A DNA stretch of 64,000 nucleotides. Origin: an uncultured Tropicimonas sp. (GTDB taxonomy: Bacteria; Pseudomonadota; Alphaproteobacteria; Rhodobacterales; Rhodobacteraceae). Of the stretch, positions 45,822 through 54,099 are shown in pieces (position 1 is the stretch's first letter; the number at the start of each line of letters is the position of its first letter). The notes beneath the pieces are model-generated. The model was not told where the DNA came from and did not search any database. It worked only from the letters and a program-made list of their open reading frames with translations. The translations under genes and the position numbers were made by a program. Location: NCBI GenBank assembly GCA_947497945.1, contig CANMIP010000001.1:248001-312000 (forward strand), given 5' to 3'.

Positions 45822-47222
45822 ATGGCCGAACCTTCCTTCCCGGTTTTTGACGGAATGTCGAGAAGCCATTGGGTCCGGCTGCGGACCCTGATCGTGCTGC
45901 GATGGGTTGCCGTTTCGGGCCAGCTCGCGGCGATCGTGATCTCCGTTGCCTTTTACCACCTCGAACTCGAAATCGGCCTCTGCCTGATGGCCGTCGGGGT
46001 GTCCATTACCGCCAACCTGCTGGCCTCCTTCGTCTATCCGCCCAACAAGCGGCTTTCCGAGAACGAGACCCTGCTGACATTGCTGTTCGACCTGTCGCAG
46101 CACGCGTTCCTTCTCTACCTGACCGGCGGGCTCAACAATCCCTTCGCCTTCCTCTTGCTTGCGCCGGTGACCATCGCCGCCACGACCCTGCGGCTGCGCT
46201 CCACGGCGCTGATGGCGGGCACGGCGGTGCTCTATATCTCGCTTCTCGGCTTCTTCTACATGCCCCTGCAGACCAATGACGGGGTGCTGCTGAGCATGCC
46301 GGACATCTTCCGCTTCGGTTTCTGGATCGCCATCGTGGTCGGCATCGGCTTCATGGCGCTCTATGCCCGCCGCGTGGCCAATGAAGTCCACTCCATGTCC
46401 GACGCATTGGTGGCAACGCAGATGGCGCTGTCCCGGGAACAGAAACTGACCGATCTCGGTGGTGTCGTGGCTGCGGCCGCGCATGAGCTGGGCACGCCGC
46501 TGGCGACGATCAAGCTGGTCAGTTCCGAGATGATCGAGGAACTGGAAGAGGACGAGATGCTGCGCGAAGATGCCCAGCTGATCCGCGACCAGGCCGATCG
46601 CTGCCGAGATATCCTGCGCTCCATGGGCCGCGCCGGCAAGGATGACCTGCATATGCGCCAGGCGCCGCTCGACACGGTCATCCGCGAGGCCGCCGAGCCG
46701 CATGTGGAACGTGGCAAGGAGATCCTCTTCAACGTCGCCCCCGGCAAGGAAGGCGGCGCGCGACAACCTTCGATCTATCGGCGCCCGGAGATCATCCACG
46801 GGTTGCGCAACCTGGTGCAGAACGCGGTCGATTTCTCACAGGAGATGGTCTGGGTCGATGCGCGCTGGACACCGGACCAGATCATCATCCGCATCGCCGA
46901 TGACGGGCACGGCTTTCCGCCGCAGGCACTTGGCCGGATCGGCGACCCGTTCATGCGTATCCGCAAATCCGCGGCCGAGCGCGCGAAGCGTCCGGAATAT
47001 GAAGGCATGGGGCTGGGGCTCTTCATCGCCAAGACCTTGCTGGAACGCTCCGGCGGCACATTGACCTTTTCCAACGGGTCGGACCCGTTCCTGACCGAAG
47101 CCGAGCGCCCCGCCCGAAGCGGCGCAATCGTCGAGGTGGCCTGGAATCGATCCGCGATCGGAGCAGAAGAAGACGAATCCGGCGAAGGGCTTGGCGAAAA
47201 CATTCCCTTTCCTGTCGGGTGA
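45822..47222 (+). CDS. regB: Redox sensor histidine kinase of the RegB/PrrB family
   Basis: 466 residues from ATG 45822. Six N-terminal membrane helices, with the quinone-sensing motif GGLNNPF at residues 102-108. The phospho-acceptor His221 is in AAAHELGTPLATIK, and the redox-active Cys261 in DRCRDILRSMGR matches Rhodobacter RegB Cys265. The ATPase domain has N-box NLVQNAVDFS and G-boxes DDGHGFPPQ, GMGLGLFIAK. It autophosphorylates under reducing conditions and passes phosphate to RegA. Confidence 0.95.
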   Translation: MAEPSFPVFDGMSRSHWVRLRTLIVLRWVAVSGQLAAIVISVAFYHLELEIGLCLMAVGVSITANLLASFVYPPNKRLSENETLLTLLFDLSQHAFLLYLTGGLNNPFAFLLLAPVTIAATTLRLRSTALMAGTAVLYISLLGFFYMPLQTNDGVLLSMPDIFRFGFWIAIVVGIGFMALYARRVANEVHSMSDALVATQMALSREQKLTDLGGVVAAAAHELGTPLATIKLVSSEMIEELEEDEMLREDAQLIRDQADRCRDILRSMGRAGKDDLHMRQAPLDTVIREAAEPHVERGKEILFNVAPGKEGGARQPSIYRRPEIIHGLRNLVQNAVDFSQEMVWVDARWTPDQIIIRIADDGHGFPPQALGRIGDPFMRIRKSAAERAKRPEYEGMGLGLFIAKTLLERSGGTLTFSNGSDPFLTEAERPARSGAIVEVAWNRSAIGAEEDESGEGLGENIPFPVG

Positions 47223-47223
47223 G

Positions 47224-47255
47224 ACCAAAGGCTTAACGACAGGTTAACCTTTGGT
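47224..47255 (+). promoter_or_regulatory. CtrA-type binding site / hairpin between regB and the DivL-like gene
   Basis: TTAA-N7-TTAAC is present exactly (TTAA 47233-47236, TTAAC 47244-47248), the full consensus for the cell-cycle regulator CtrA. It sits inside a larger imperfect hairpin (ACCAAAGG-C-TTAAC with GTTAACCTTTGGT, 47224-47237/47243-47255) just after the regB stop. It could be a CtrA operator about 55 bp upstream of the next start, or a regB 3'-end structure; no T-run follows. Confidence 0.5.
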
Positions 47256-47301
47256 GACCTATGGCTTGAGAAGGGTTTATACGAATAAGGTCAGGTTTGT
47301 G

Positions 47302-48885
47302 ATGGATCAGATTGATCTGACGCTTGGTATCGTCATGGTTGTATCCTCTTTGGGAACAGCACTTCTGGCGTTGCTGGTGATGTCCTGGTTCCAGCCTGCC
47401 CGACGGATAACCTGGACACCGATCGATGAAATGGGCGAGCCGGTCGTCTTCCTGTACAAGGACCGGACCCTTGTCGACGCCACCCACCAGGCGCGCGCCC
47501 TGTTGGACTCCGGCCCTGACTTTCTCGGAGAATGGCCGCGCCTGCTCGCTATGCTTGAACCCCGTTTTCCCGGTTTTTCGGATGAAATCAGTCTGTTGGC
47601 CGAACAACAATTCCTGGTTCTTCGCAATGAGGCGGGCGAATCCATAGAGGCGGAGTGGCGCGGCGGCCTGGCGCGGATCGTGGTCAATGACGCGGCGACA
47701 GGCGATGCGACGGACGAGGCGGGCTACAGTCCCGCTGTCGTGGCGGAGGAACTTGCGACCCTGCGTGGCGTTGTGGATGCCGCGCCGATGCTGGTCTGGA
47801 AGGAAGACGCCGCTGGCGCGGTTCGCTGGGCCAATGGTGCCTATGTCGACCTGGCTGAGGAGCTTCAACCGGAAGACGAATCGGTCGGCTGGCCCCTGCC
47901 CCGTATCTTCGCGAACCGCCCTGTCGGAGCGGAGCCGTCGCAAACCCCGCGGCGCCTGTCCTTGCGGCTCGCCAGCGCGGAAGAGGAATGCTGGTATGAC
48001 AGCTTTTCGGAAGCGCAGGGCGAGGACACGTTGCTCTTCGCCCTGCCCGCCGACAAGCTGGTCCGCGCCGAGAGCGCCCTGCGGGAGTTCGTGCAGACCC
48101 TGACCAAGACCTTCGCGCATCTGCCGACCGGCCTTGCCGTCTTCGACCGCGACCGCCGGCTTGCCCTGTTCAACCCGGCCCTGACGGATCTCTCGGCGCT
48201 TGAGCCGCAGTTTCTCTCGAGCCGGCCAAGCCTGTTCGAGTTTCTCGACAAACTGCGCCAGAAACAGCGCACCCCGGAACCCAGGGATTTCAAGAGCTGG
48301 CGGCGCAAGATCGTCGAGCTTGAGAGCGCCGCCGCCTCGGGCACCTATCAGGAAACCTGGTCGCTGCCCGGCGGGCAGACATATCGTGTCACCGGCCGGC
48401 CGCATCCCGATGGCGCCATTGCCTTCCTGTTCGAGGATATCAGCTCCGAGATCTCGCTGACCCGCCGCTTCCGGGCCGAGCTGGAGCTCGGTCAGGCCGT
48501 GCTCGATTCCGTCGACGAGGCAATCGCGGTCTTTTCCAGTTCCGGAAGCATGATCCAATCCAACGCCGCCTATATCCGGATGTGGGATCATGACCCCCAG
48601 GCGTCGCTCGGAGACACCGGGATCGTCGAGGCCACCCAGCGTTGGCAACAGGCCTGTCACCCGAGCCCGACCTGGGGCGACCTGCGGGATTTCGTTGTCC
48701 AGCCACATGAACGCGCAGAATGGTCGGCGATCGTGCGCCGCAATGACGGGCTGACGGTGAATTGCCGCTTCGTTCCGCTGGTCGGCCATGCCACGCTTGT
48801 CGCCTTTTCGCTGGTCAACGAAACCCCCGGCGCGGGCGATCCTCCTCCGAAGGTCTGGACACGGATGCCAGCCGCGCTGCGCTGA
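47302..48885 (+). CDS. PAS-domain membrane protein, DivL-like
   Basis: 527 residues from ATG 47302 (MDQIDLTLGIVMVVSSLG); the frame upstream to 47251 is less likely. One membrane helix (6-28) precedes at least three PAS-like modules: around 155-185 (VVDAAPMLVWKEDAAGAVRWAN), 273-300 (LPTGLAVFDRDRRLALFN) and 400-430 (VLDSVDEAIAVFSSSGSMIQSN). No histidine kinase H-box or ATPase domain follows, although the PAS arrangement is that of a kinase input. In Rhodobacter capsulatus a PAS-only DivL next to regB controls CtrA phosphorylation and gene transfer agent production (from memory). Position, architecture and a CtrA box upstream fit DivL. Confidence 0.7.
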   Translation: MDQIDLTLGIVMVVSSLGTALLALLVMSWFQPARRITWTPIDEMGEPVVFLYKDRTLVDATHQARALLDSGPDFLGEWPRLLAMLEPRFPGFSDEISLLAEQQFLVLRNEAGESIEAEWRGGLARIVVNDAATGDATDEAGYSPAVVAEELATLRGVVDAAPMLVWKEDAAGAVRWANGAYVDLAEELQPEDESVGWPLPRIFANRPVGAEPSQTPRRLSLRLASAEEECWYDSFSEAQGEDTLLFALPADKLVRAESALREFVQTLTKTFAHLPTGLAVFDRDRRLALFNPALTDLSALEPQFLSSRPSLFEFLDKLRQKQRTPEPRDFKSWRRKIVELESAAASGTYQETWSLPGGQTYRVTGRPHPDGAIAFLFEDISSEISLTRRFRAELELGQAVLDSVDEAIAVFSSSGSMIQSNAAYIRMWDHDPQASLGDTGIVEATQRWQQACHPSPTWGDLRDFVVQPHERAEWSAIVRRNDGLTVNCRFVPLVGHATLVAFSLVNETPGAGDPPPKVWTRMPAALR

Positions 48886-48943
48886 GGTCGCGCGCAGCTG
48901 GTTTGACGGTTGCAGGCCGGGGGCAGAACGCTACTCTGCGCAC

Positions 48944-49450
48944 ATGACGCGCGACCCCGACACCTGCCGCCTTCTGGACCTGCCCGACGAAACCGCCACC
49001 GATGTGCTCGGCAGCGCACTGTCGGACGTGCTGCAGCCAGGCGATACGGTGCTGCTTGCCGGCCCGATCGGTGCCGGCAAGAGTCACCTCGCCCGCAGTG
49101 CGATCCGCGCCCTCATGGCCCGCGCCGGGGAACCGCCGGAAGATATTCCTTCGCCGACCTACACGCTGGTCCAGACCTATCCCGCGGGTGAGATCGAGCT
49201 CTGGCATGCGGATCTATATCGGCTGACCGATCCGTCGGAGGTCCTCGAACTGGGATTGGAAGAGGGGTTCTCCGCGGGGATCTGTTTTGTCGAATGGCCC
49301 GATCGCCTGGGCAGCACGGCACCGCGAAATGCGCTGACGATTGCTCTTGATGCAAAGGGCGACGGCCGGGTCGCCCGGCTGTCCGGTCCGGCAAAGATCT
49401 GGGCCGATCGCCTGGCCGCGCTTTCCGTTTTTCCGGAGGCATGTGGATGA
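48944..49450 (+). CDS. tsaE: tRNA threonylcarbamoyladenosine biosynthesis ATPase TsaE
   Basis: 168 residues from ATG 48944 (MTRDPDTCRLLDLPDE). Walker A GPIGAGKSHLARS and the family motifs IPSPTYTLVQTY, LWHADLYRL and FVEWPDRLG are all present. With TsaB, TsaD and TsaC it makes the t6A37 modification of ANN-decoding tRNAs. It overlaps the kinase gene that follows. Confidence 0.93.
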   Translation: MTRDPDTCRLLDLPDETATDVLGSALSDVLQPGDTVLLAGPIGAGKSHLARSAIRALMARAGEPPEDIPSPTYTLVQTYPAGEIELWHADLYRLTDPSEVLELGLEEGFSAGICFVEWPDRLGSTAPRNALTIALDAKGDGRVARLSGPAKIWADRLAALSVFPEACG

Positions 49451-50469
49451 GCCGACCCGAGAAGAAACGCGCCTTTCTCGAAGCCGCCGGCTGGAGCGAC
49501 GCCAGGCTGAGCGCCCTTGCGGGAGACGCGTCCGCCCGGCGCTACGAACGGCTGCAACATCCATCCCTCGGCCGCGCCGTCCTGATGGATGCCCCGCCCG
49601 AGACCGGGGAAGACATCCGGCCCTTCCGCCGCATCGCGGAACATCTGTGTCACCTCGGCCTCTCTGCGCCACAAATCTACGCCGCTGATCCAGGCGCCGG
49701 TTTCCTGCTGCTGGAAGATCTCGGCGATGGCGTCTTCGCGCGTCTCATCGAACAGGACCCGGGCCGCGAGACCCCACTCTATCGGGCCGCCGCCGAAACC
49801 CTGGCCGAGCTGCACCGGCATGCGCCGCTGCCGAACCTGCCGCCGCTGGGTCCGGAAGAAATGTCCCATGCGGTGGAATTTGCCCTGAGCTGGTATGCCA
49901 CCCCGCTGGGCGTTGCCTGCGGGGATGCCGCCGCATTTGAACTGGCCAACCTGATCCGTACCCGGCTCGAGGCCCTGCCGCCGGTCCAACCGGTGCTGGC
50001 CTTGCGCGATTTCCACGCGGAGAACCTGATCTGGCTGCCGGATCGCACAGGAACCGCCCGCACCGGCCTGCTCGATTTCCAAGACGCCTTTGCCGGGCAC
50101 CCGGCCTATGACCTGATTTCCCTGCTCGAAGACGCGCGCCGCGATGTATCCGAGCAGACCCGGGCTGCAACCCTCGCGCATTTCGCTGACGCGGGCGGTC
50201 ACAACCCCGACCAGCTCGCACTCGCCTGCGCCACGCTCGGCGCGCAGCGGAATCTTCGCATCCTCGGCGTCTTCGCCCGACTCTGCCTGCATTTCGGCAA
50301 GGCGCATTACATCGACCTGATCCCGCGCGTCTGGTCCCACCTGCAGCGCGACCTTTCACATCCCGAGCTCTCCGGCCTCGCAAGCTTCGTTTCCGACACA
50401 TTGCCCCACCCCAGCGCCGACCGCCTCGACAGGATCAAGGAGAAATGCGGAACATGCCCGACGCCGTGA
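49447..50469 (+). CDS. amgK: Cell-wall amino sugar kinase (AmgK-like, aminoglycoside phosphotransferase fold)
   Basis: About 340 residues; starts at ATG 49441 or 49447 are possible, both overlapping tsaE. The APH-type kinase motifs are the GFLLLEDLGDG hinge, the catalytic loop ALRDFHAENLIWLPDR and the metal-binding LLDFQDAFAGHPAYDL. Together with the following nucleotidyltransferase it matches AmgK-MurU, which recycles MurNAc from peptidoglycan to UDP-MurNAc without de novo synthesis. The pair is translationally overlapping. Confidence 0.87.
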   Translation: MSRPEKKRAFLEAAGWSDARLSALAGDASARRYERLQHPSLGRAVLMDAPPETGEDIRPFRRIAEHLCHLGLSAPQIYAADPGAGFLLLEDLGDGVFARLIEQDPGRETPLYRAAAETLAELHRHAPLPNLPPLGPEEMSHAVEFALSWYATPLGVACGDAAAFELANLIRTRLEALPPVQPVLALRDFHAENLIWLPDRTGTARTGLLDFQDAFAGHPAYDLISLLEDARRDVSEQTRAATLAHFADAGGHNPDQLALACATLGAQRNLRILGVFARLCLHFGKAHYIDLIPRVWSHLQRDLSHPELSGLASFVSDTLPHPSADRLDRIKEKCGTCPTP

Positions 50470-51140
50470 TGCTCTTTGCCGCCGGTTTCGGCACCCGAAT
50501 GCGCCCGCTGACCGACACCCGGCCGAAACCCTTGATCGAAGTGGCCGGTCGGCCGCTGCTGAACCAGGCGCTGGAACTGGTCGATGCGGCCGGGATCGGC
50601 CGGATCGTGGTCAACACCCATTACCTTGGAAACCAGATCGCGGAACATCTCGCGTCTCGCCCGGAGATCTCGATCTCGCATGAAGCGCCCGAGATACTGG
50701 AGACCGGGGGCGGGTTGCGCCAGGCATTGCCGCTGTTGGGACCGGGTCCCGTCTTCACGTTGAACACGGATTACGCCTGGACCGGCGTCAACCCGCTCGC
50801 CGCCCTGCGCTCGGCCTGGGACCCGGATCGGATGGATGCGCTGCTGATGCTGGTCGCGCCGGAGAACGCGCGCGCGCATCTCGGCGCGGGCGATTTCCTG
50901 ATCGGCGCCGACGGAGCGCTGAAGCGCGGGCCGGGCGCAATCTATTGCGGGGTCCAGATCCTCAAGACGGACGGGCTGAAAGAGATCGGGGAAAACATGT
51001 TTTCGCTGAACCTGCTCTGGGACAGGATGCTCGCCGACGGGCGGCTCTTCGGGTTGCTCCATGACGGGCTGTGGTGCGATATCGGGCGCCCCGAGGGCAT
51101 CGCCACGGCCGAACAGATGCTGGCAGACGCCGATGCGTGA
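50454..51140 (+). CDS. murU: N-acetylmuramate-1-phosphate uridylyltransferase (MurU-like)
   Basis: About 228 residues. Starts at ATG 50454 (chosen, MPDAVMLFAAGFGTRM) or ATG 50445 are possible. The NTP-transferase signature FAAGFGTRMRPLTDTRPKPLIEV (GxGxRxxPLT...PK) and the metal-binding TLNTDYAW are visible. It forms UDP-MurNAc from UTP and MurNAc-1-phosphate, made by the adjacent AmgK. It overlaps amgK by 16 bp and addB by 8 bp. Confidence 0.87.
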   Translation: MPDAVMLFAAGFGTRMRPLTDTRPKPLIEVAGRPLLNQALELVDAAGIGRIVVNTHYLGNQIAEHLASRPEISISHEAPEILETGGGLRQALPLLGPGPVFTLNTDYAWTGVNPLAALRSAWDPDRMDALLMLVAPENARAHLGAGDFLIGADGALKRGPGAIYCGVQILKTDGLKEIGENMFSLNLLWDRMLADGRLFGLLHDGLWCDIGRPEGIATAEQMLADADA

Positions 51141-54099
51141 CGCTGCACGCCTCTTCGCGGTCGGGCTCGGCTGCGACTACCCGGCCGCCCTGGTCTCCGG
51201 GCTGGCCCAGCGCATTCCGCAGGACGATCCCGCCGCATGGGCGCGCTGCACGATCTACGCCAATAGCGGGCGGATGTTGCGGCGGATCCGGGAGGTGTTC
51301 GATTCCGGTCCGCCACGGCTGCTGCCACGGCTGCGGCTGCTCTCAGATCTCTCCGGGGCAGCCGGCTTCCCCGATATCCCGCCCGCGCTCAAACCGCTGG
51401 AATTGAAGCTGGATCTTGCGGAGCTGGTGCTGTCCCTGATCGAACGCGGGACCGTTTCCGCGCCGCGTGCGGCCGCTTTCGATCTCGCCGACGGGCTCGC
51501 GGCGCTGATGGACGAGGTGCATGGAGAGGGGATCGATCCGTCCGCCATCGCGGCGCTGGATGTCGGAGATTTCGCCGAGCACTGGAAACAGGGGCGGACG
51601 ATCCTTGACGCCGTTTTCGCCCATTTCGACCAGGCGACGTCGGAGCTTCCGGGCGCGGAAGCCAGACGGCGGCTGATCGTCGAGGCCCTGGCCTCGCGTT
51701 GGGCCGAGCAGCCGCCGGACGGTCCGGTGGTGATTGCCGGCTCGACCGGCTCGCGGGGCGCAACGCATCTGCTGATGCAGGCGGTGGCGCGGCTGCCGGA
51801 CGGCTATATCGTGCTGCCCGGCTTTGATTTCGACCAGCCCGGTGCTGTCTGGCGCAGCCTGTCGAAGGGCCATGCGGGAGAGGATCACCCGCAATACCGG
51901 TTTGCGGCGCTGATGAAGGCGCTGGCGCTGGAGCCGGGAGACGTCCAGCCCTGGGCCGAAGACGCGCCGGCCGCGCCGGAGCGAAACCGGCTGGTGTCGC
52001 TGGCACTGCGCCCGGCCCCTGTCACCGACCAGTGGCGTGAGGAGGGGCAACGGCTGACCGGAATCCCAGAGGCGGCGGCGCGGATGAGCCTCGTCGAAGC
52101 GCCGAGCCAACGAGCCGAGGCAGCGGCAATCGCGCTCCGGCTGCGGCGCGCCGTGGAAGAGGGGCAGCGGGCGGCGCTGATCAGCCCGGACCGGATGCTG
52201 ACCCGTCGCGTCACCGCCGCACTCCAACGCTGGGATATCGAGCCCGATGACAGCGCCGGCGAGCCGCTGCACCAGACCGCGACCGGGCGTTTCCTGCGCC
52301 ATGTCGCCGGACTGCTGGAGACGGTGCCCGACCTGCCGGCCTTGCTGGTTCTGCTCAAGCACCCGCTGACAAGCTCCACCGACGGGCTGCGCGGGACGCA
52401 TCTTCTCTGGACGCGTGAGTTGGAGAAGGATCTTCGCTCAGATGGCGCGATCCGGCCTGATGGCGCAGCGCTTCGACGCTGGGCTGAAGGTCAGCGCGTC
52501 GAAGACGGGCGGAAAGTATGGGCAAGCTGGCTTGCCGACCTGCTCGACTCGGTTCAGCGTGGCGGCGCGCACGGGCTGGCAACACATGTCGAGCGACATC
52601 TCGCGCTGGCAGAAGCGCTTGCCGCCGGGTCTTTGGGGAGCGGGGCCGGCAAGCTCTGGTCGAAGCGCTCCGGGGAAACCGCGCAACACGCGATGACCGC
52701 CCTCGCGGAGGCCGGCGCACGCGGCGGCGCGCTGACGCATCGCGATTATGGCACCCTGCTGCAGGCTCATCTCGGCGGGTTCAACGTTCTCGACCCGAAC
52801 CGACCGCATCCGGGGGTGATGATCTGGGGCACGCTGGAAGCGCGGGTCGGGGGGGCGGATCTCGCCATCCTGGCCGGCTTGACCGACGGAACCTGGCCGG
52901 ACCTGCCCGCACCGGAACCCTGGCTCAACCGCCCGATGCGGCGGGAAGCGGGATTGCTCAGCCCCGAACGGCGGGTCGGGCTGGCCGCACATGATTTCCA
53001 GCAGGCGATCTCGGCGCCGGAGGTCCTGCTGACGCGGCCGGAACGCGATGACGAGGCCGAGACCGTGCCGTCTCGCTGGCTCAACCGGCTGACCAACCTG
53101 TTGGGCGGGCTGGGCCCCGAGGGCGAAGACGCGTTGGCGGGGATGCGGGCACGCGGCAAGGCCCTGCTGGCGCAGGCGGACGCGCTGGAGAAACCCGCAA
53201 TCCAGGTCGCGCCGGAACCACGTCCTTCGCCCTGCCCGCCAGTGTCGAAACGCCCGCGTCGCCTTGCGGTTACCCGGATCACCCAGCTGATCCGCGACCC
53301 CTATGCGATCTATGCCCGCTACATCCTCCGCCTTGTGCCGCTGGACGCGCTTGCGCCCGGACCGGACGCATTGCTGCGTGGCAATCTCCTGCACCGGATC
53401 ATGGAGCGCTTCCTTGAGGAGCGGGAGCAATGGCTCGGAGACGCCGAGGCGGCACGCGGTCAACTCTCTGCTATTGCGAGTGAAATTCTGACCGAAGGTG
53501 TTCCGCAGCAATCGATGCAAGCGCTCTGGCACGCCCGGCTGATGGGTGTCGCGGATCGGTTGATCGCGGCGGAGTTCGACAGGCTGGACGCTGGCACGCC
53601 GGTGCTGACCGAAGATTGGGGCAACCTGCCGCTGCCGGATCTGGGGTTCACCCTCGCCGCCCGGCCTGACCGGATCGACCAGCTGAAAGCCGGCGGCTAT
53701 GCGGTCTACGACTACAAGTCCGGATCGCCACCAACACCGGACATGGTCCGGCATTTCGAGAAGCAATTGCCGCTCGAAGCCGCCATGCTGGAGCATGGTG
53801 GCTTCACCGGGCTGCCAAAGGCGTCGGTCACGGCGATGGGATATATCGCCATCGGAGCAAGCGGGCAGGATCGGCCATTGGAGGTCGAGGGCGAAGACGG
53901 GCGGCTGGCGGATCTTTCTCTGGAAGGTCTGCACGAATTGATCGGGCGGTACGAAGCGCGGGAACAGGGCTACACGGCAATCCGGGCAGCGCAGACAACG
54001 CGGTTCGCGGGCGCCTATGATCACCTCGCGCGCTATGGCGAGTGGGATTTGACCCACGAGGCCCGGCGCATCCCGGTCGGACCGGAGGACACAGAATGA
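51133..54099 (+). CDS. addB: Double-strand break repair protein AddB
   Basis: 988 residues from ATG 51133, overlapping the murU stop. It is the alphaproteobacterial AddB type: a degenerate N-terminal helicase (VVIAGSTGSRGATHLLMQAVARL in place of a strict Walker A) and a C-terminal RecB-like nuclease with ARPDRIDQLKAGGYAVYDYKSG. With AddA it resects DNA ends up to Chi-like sites and loads RecA. It overlaps addA by 4 bp (ATGA). Confidence 0.92.
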   Translation: MRDAARLFAVGLGCDYPAALVSGLAQRIPQDDPAAWARCTIYANSGRMLRRIREVFDSGPPRLLPRLRLLSDLSGAAGFPDIPPALKPLELKLDLAELVLSLIERGTVSAPRAAAFDLADGLAALMDEVHGEGIDPSAIAALDVGDFAEHWKQGRTILDAVFAHFDQATSELPGAEARRRLIVEALASRWAEQPPDGPVVIAGSTGSRGATHLLMQAVARLPDGYIVLPGFDFDQPGAVWRSLSKGHAGEDHPQYRFAALMKALALEPGDVQPWAEDAPAAPERNRLVSLALRPAPVTDQWREEGQRLTGIPEAAARMSLVEAPSQRAEAAAIALRLRRAVEEGQRAALISPDRMLTRRVTAALQRWDIEPDDSAGEPLHQTATGRFLRHVAGLLETVPDLPALLVLLKHPLTSSTDGLRGTHLLWTRELEKDLRSDGAIRPDGAALRRWAEGQRVEDGRKVWASWLADLLDSVQRGGAHGLATHVERHLALAEALAAGSLGSGAGKLWSKRSGETAQHAMTALAEAGARGGALTHRDYGTLLQAHLGGFNVLDPNRPHPGVMIWGTLEARVGGADLAILAGLTDGTWPDLPAPEPWLNRPMRREAGLLSPERRVGLAAHDFQQAISAPEVLLTRPERDDEAETVPSRWLNRLTNLLGGLGPEGEDALAGMRARGKALLAQADALEKPAIQVAPEPRPSPCPPVSKRPRRLAVTRITQLIRDPYAIYARYILRLVPLDALAPGPDALLRGNLLHRIMERFLEEREQWLGDAEAARGQLSAIASEILTEGVPQQSMQALWHARLMGVADRLIAAEFDRLDAGTPVLTEDWGNLPLPDLGFTLAARPDRIDQLKAGGYAVYDYKSGSPPTPDMVRHFEKQLPLEAAMLEHGGFTGLPKASVTAMGYIAIGASGQDRPLEVEGEDGRLADLSLEGLHELIGRYEAREQGYTAIRAAQTTRFAGAYDHLARYGEWDLTHEARRIPVGPEDTE

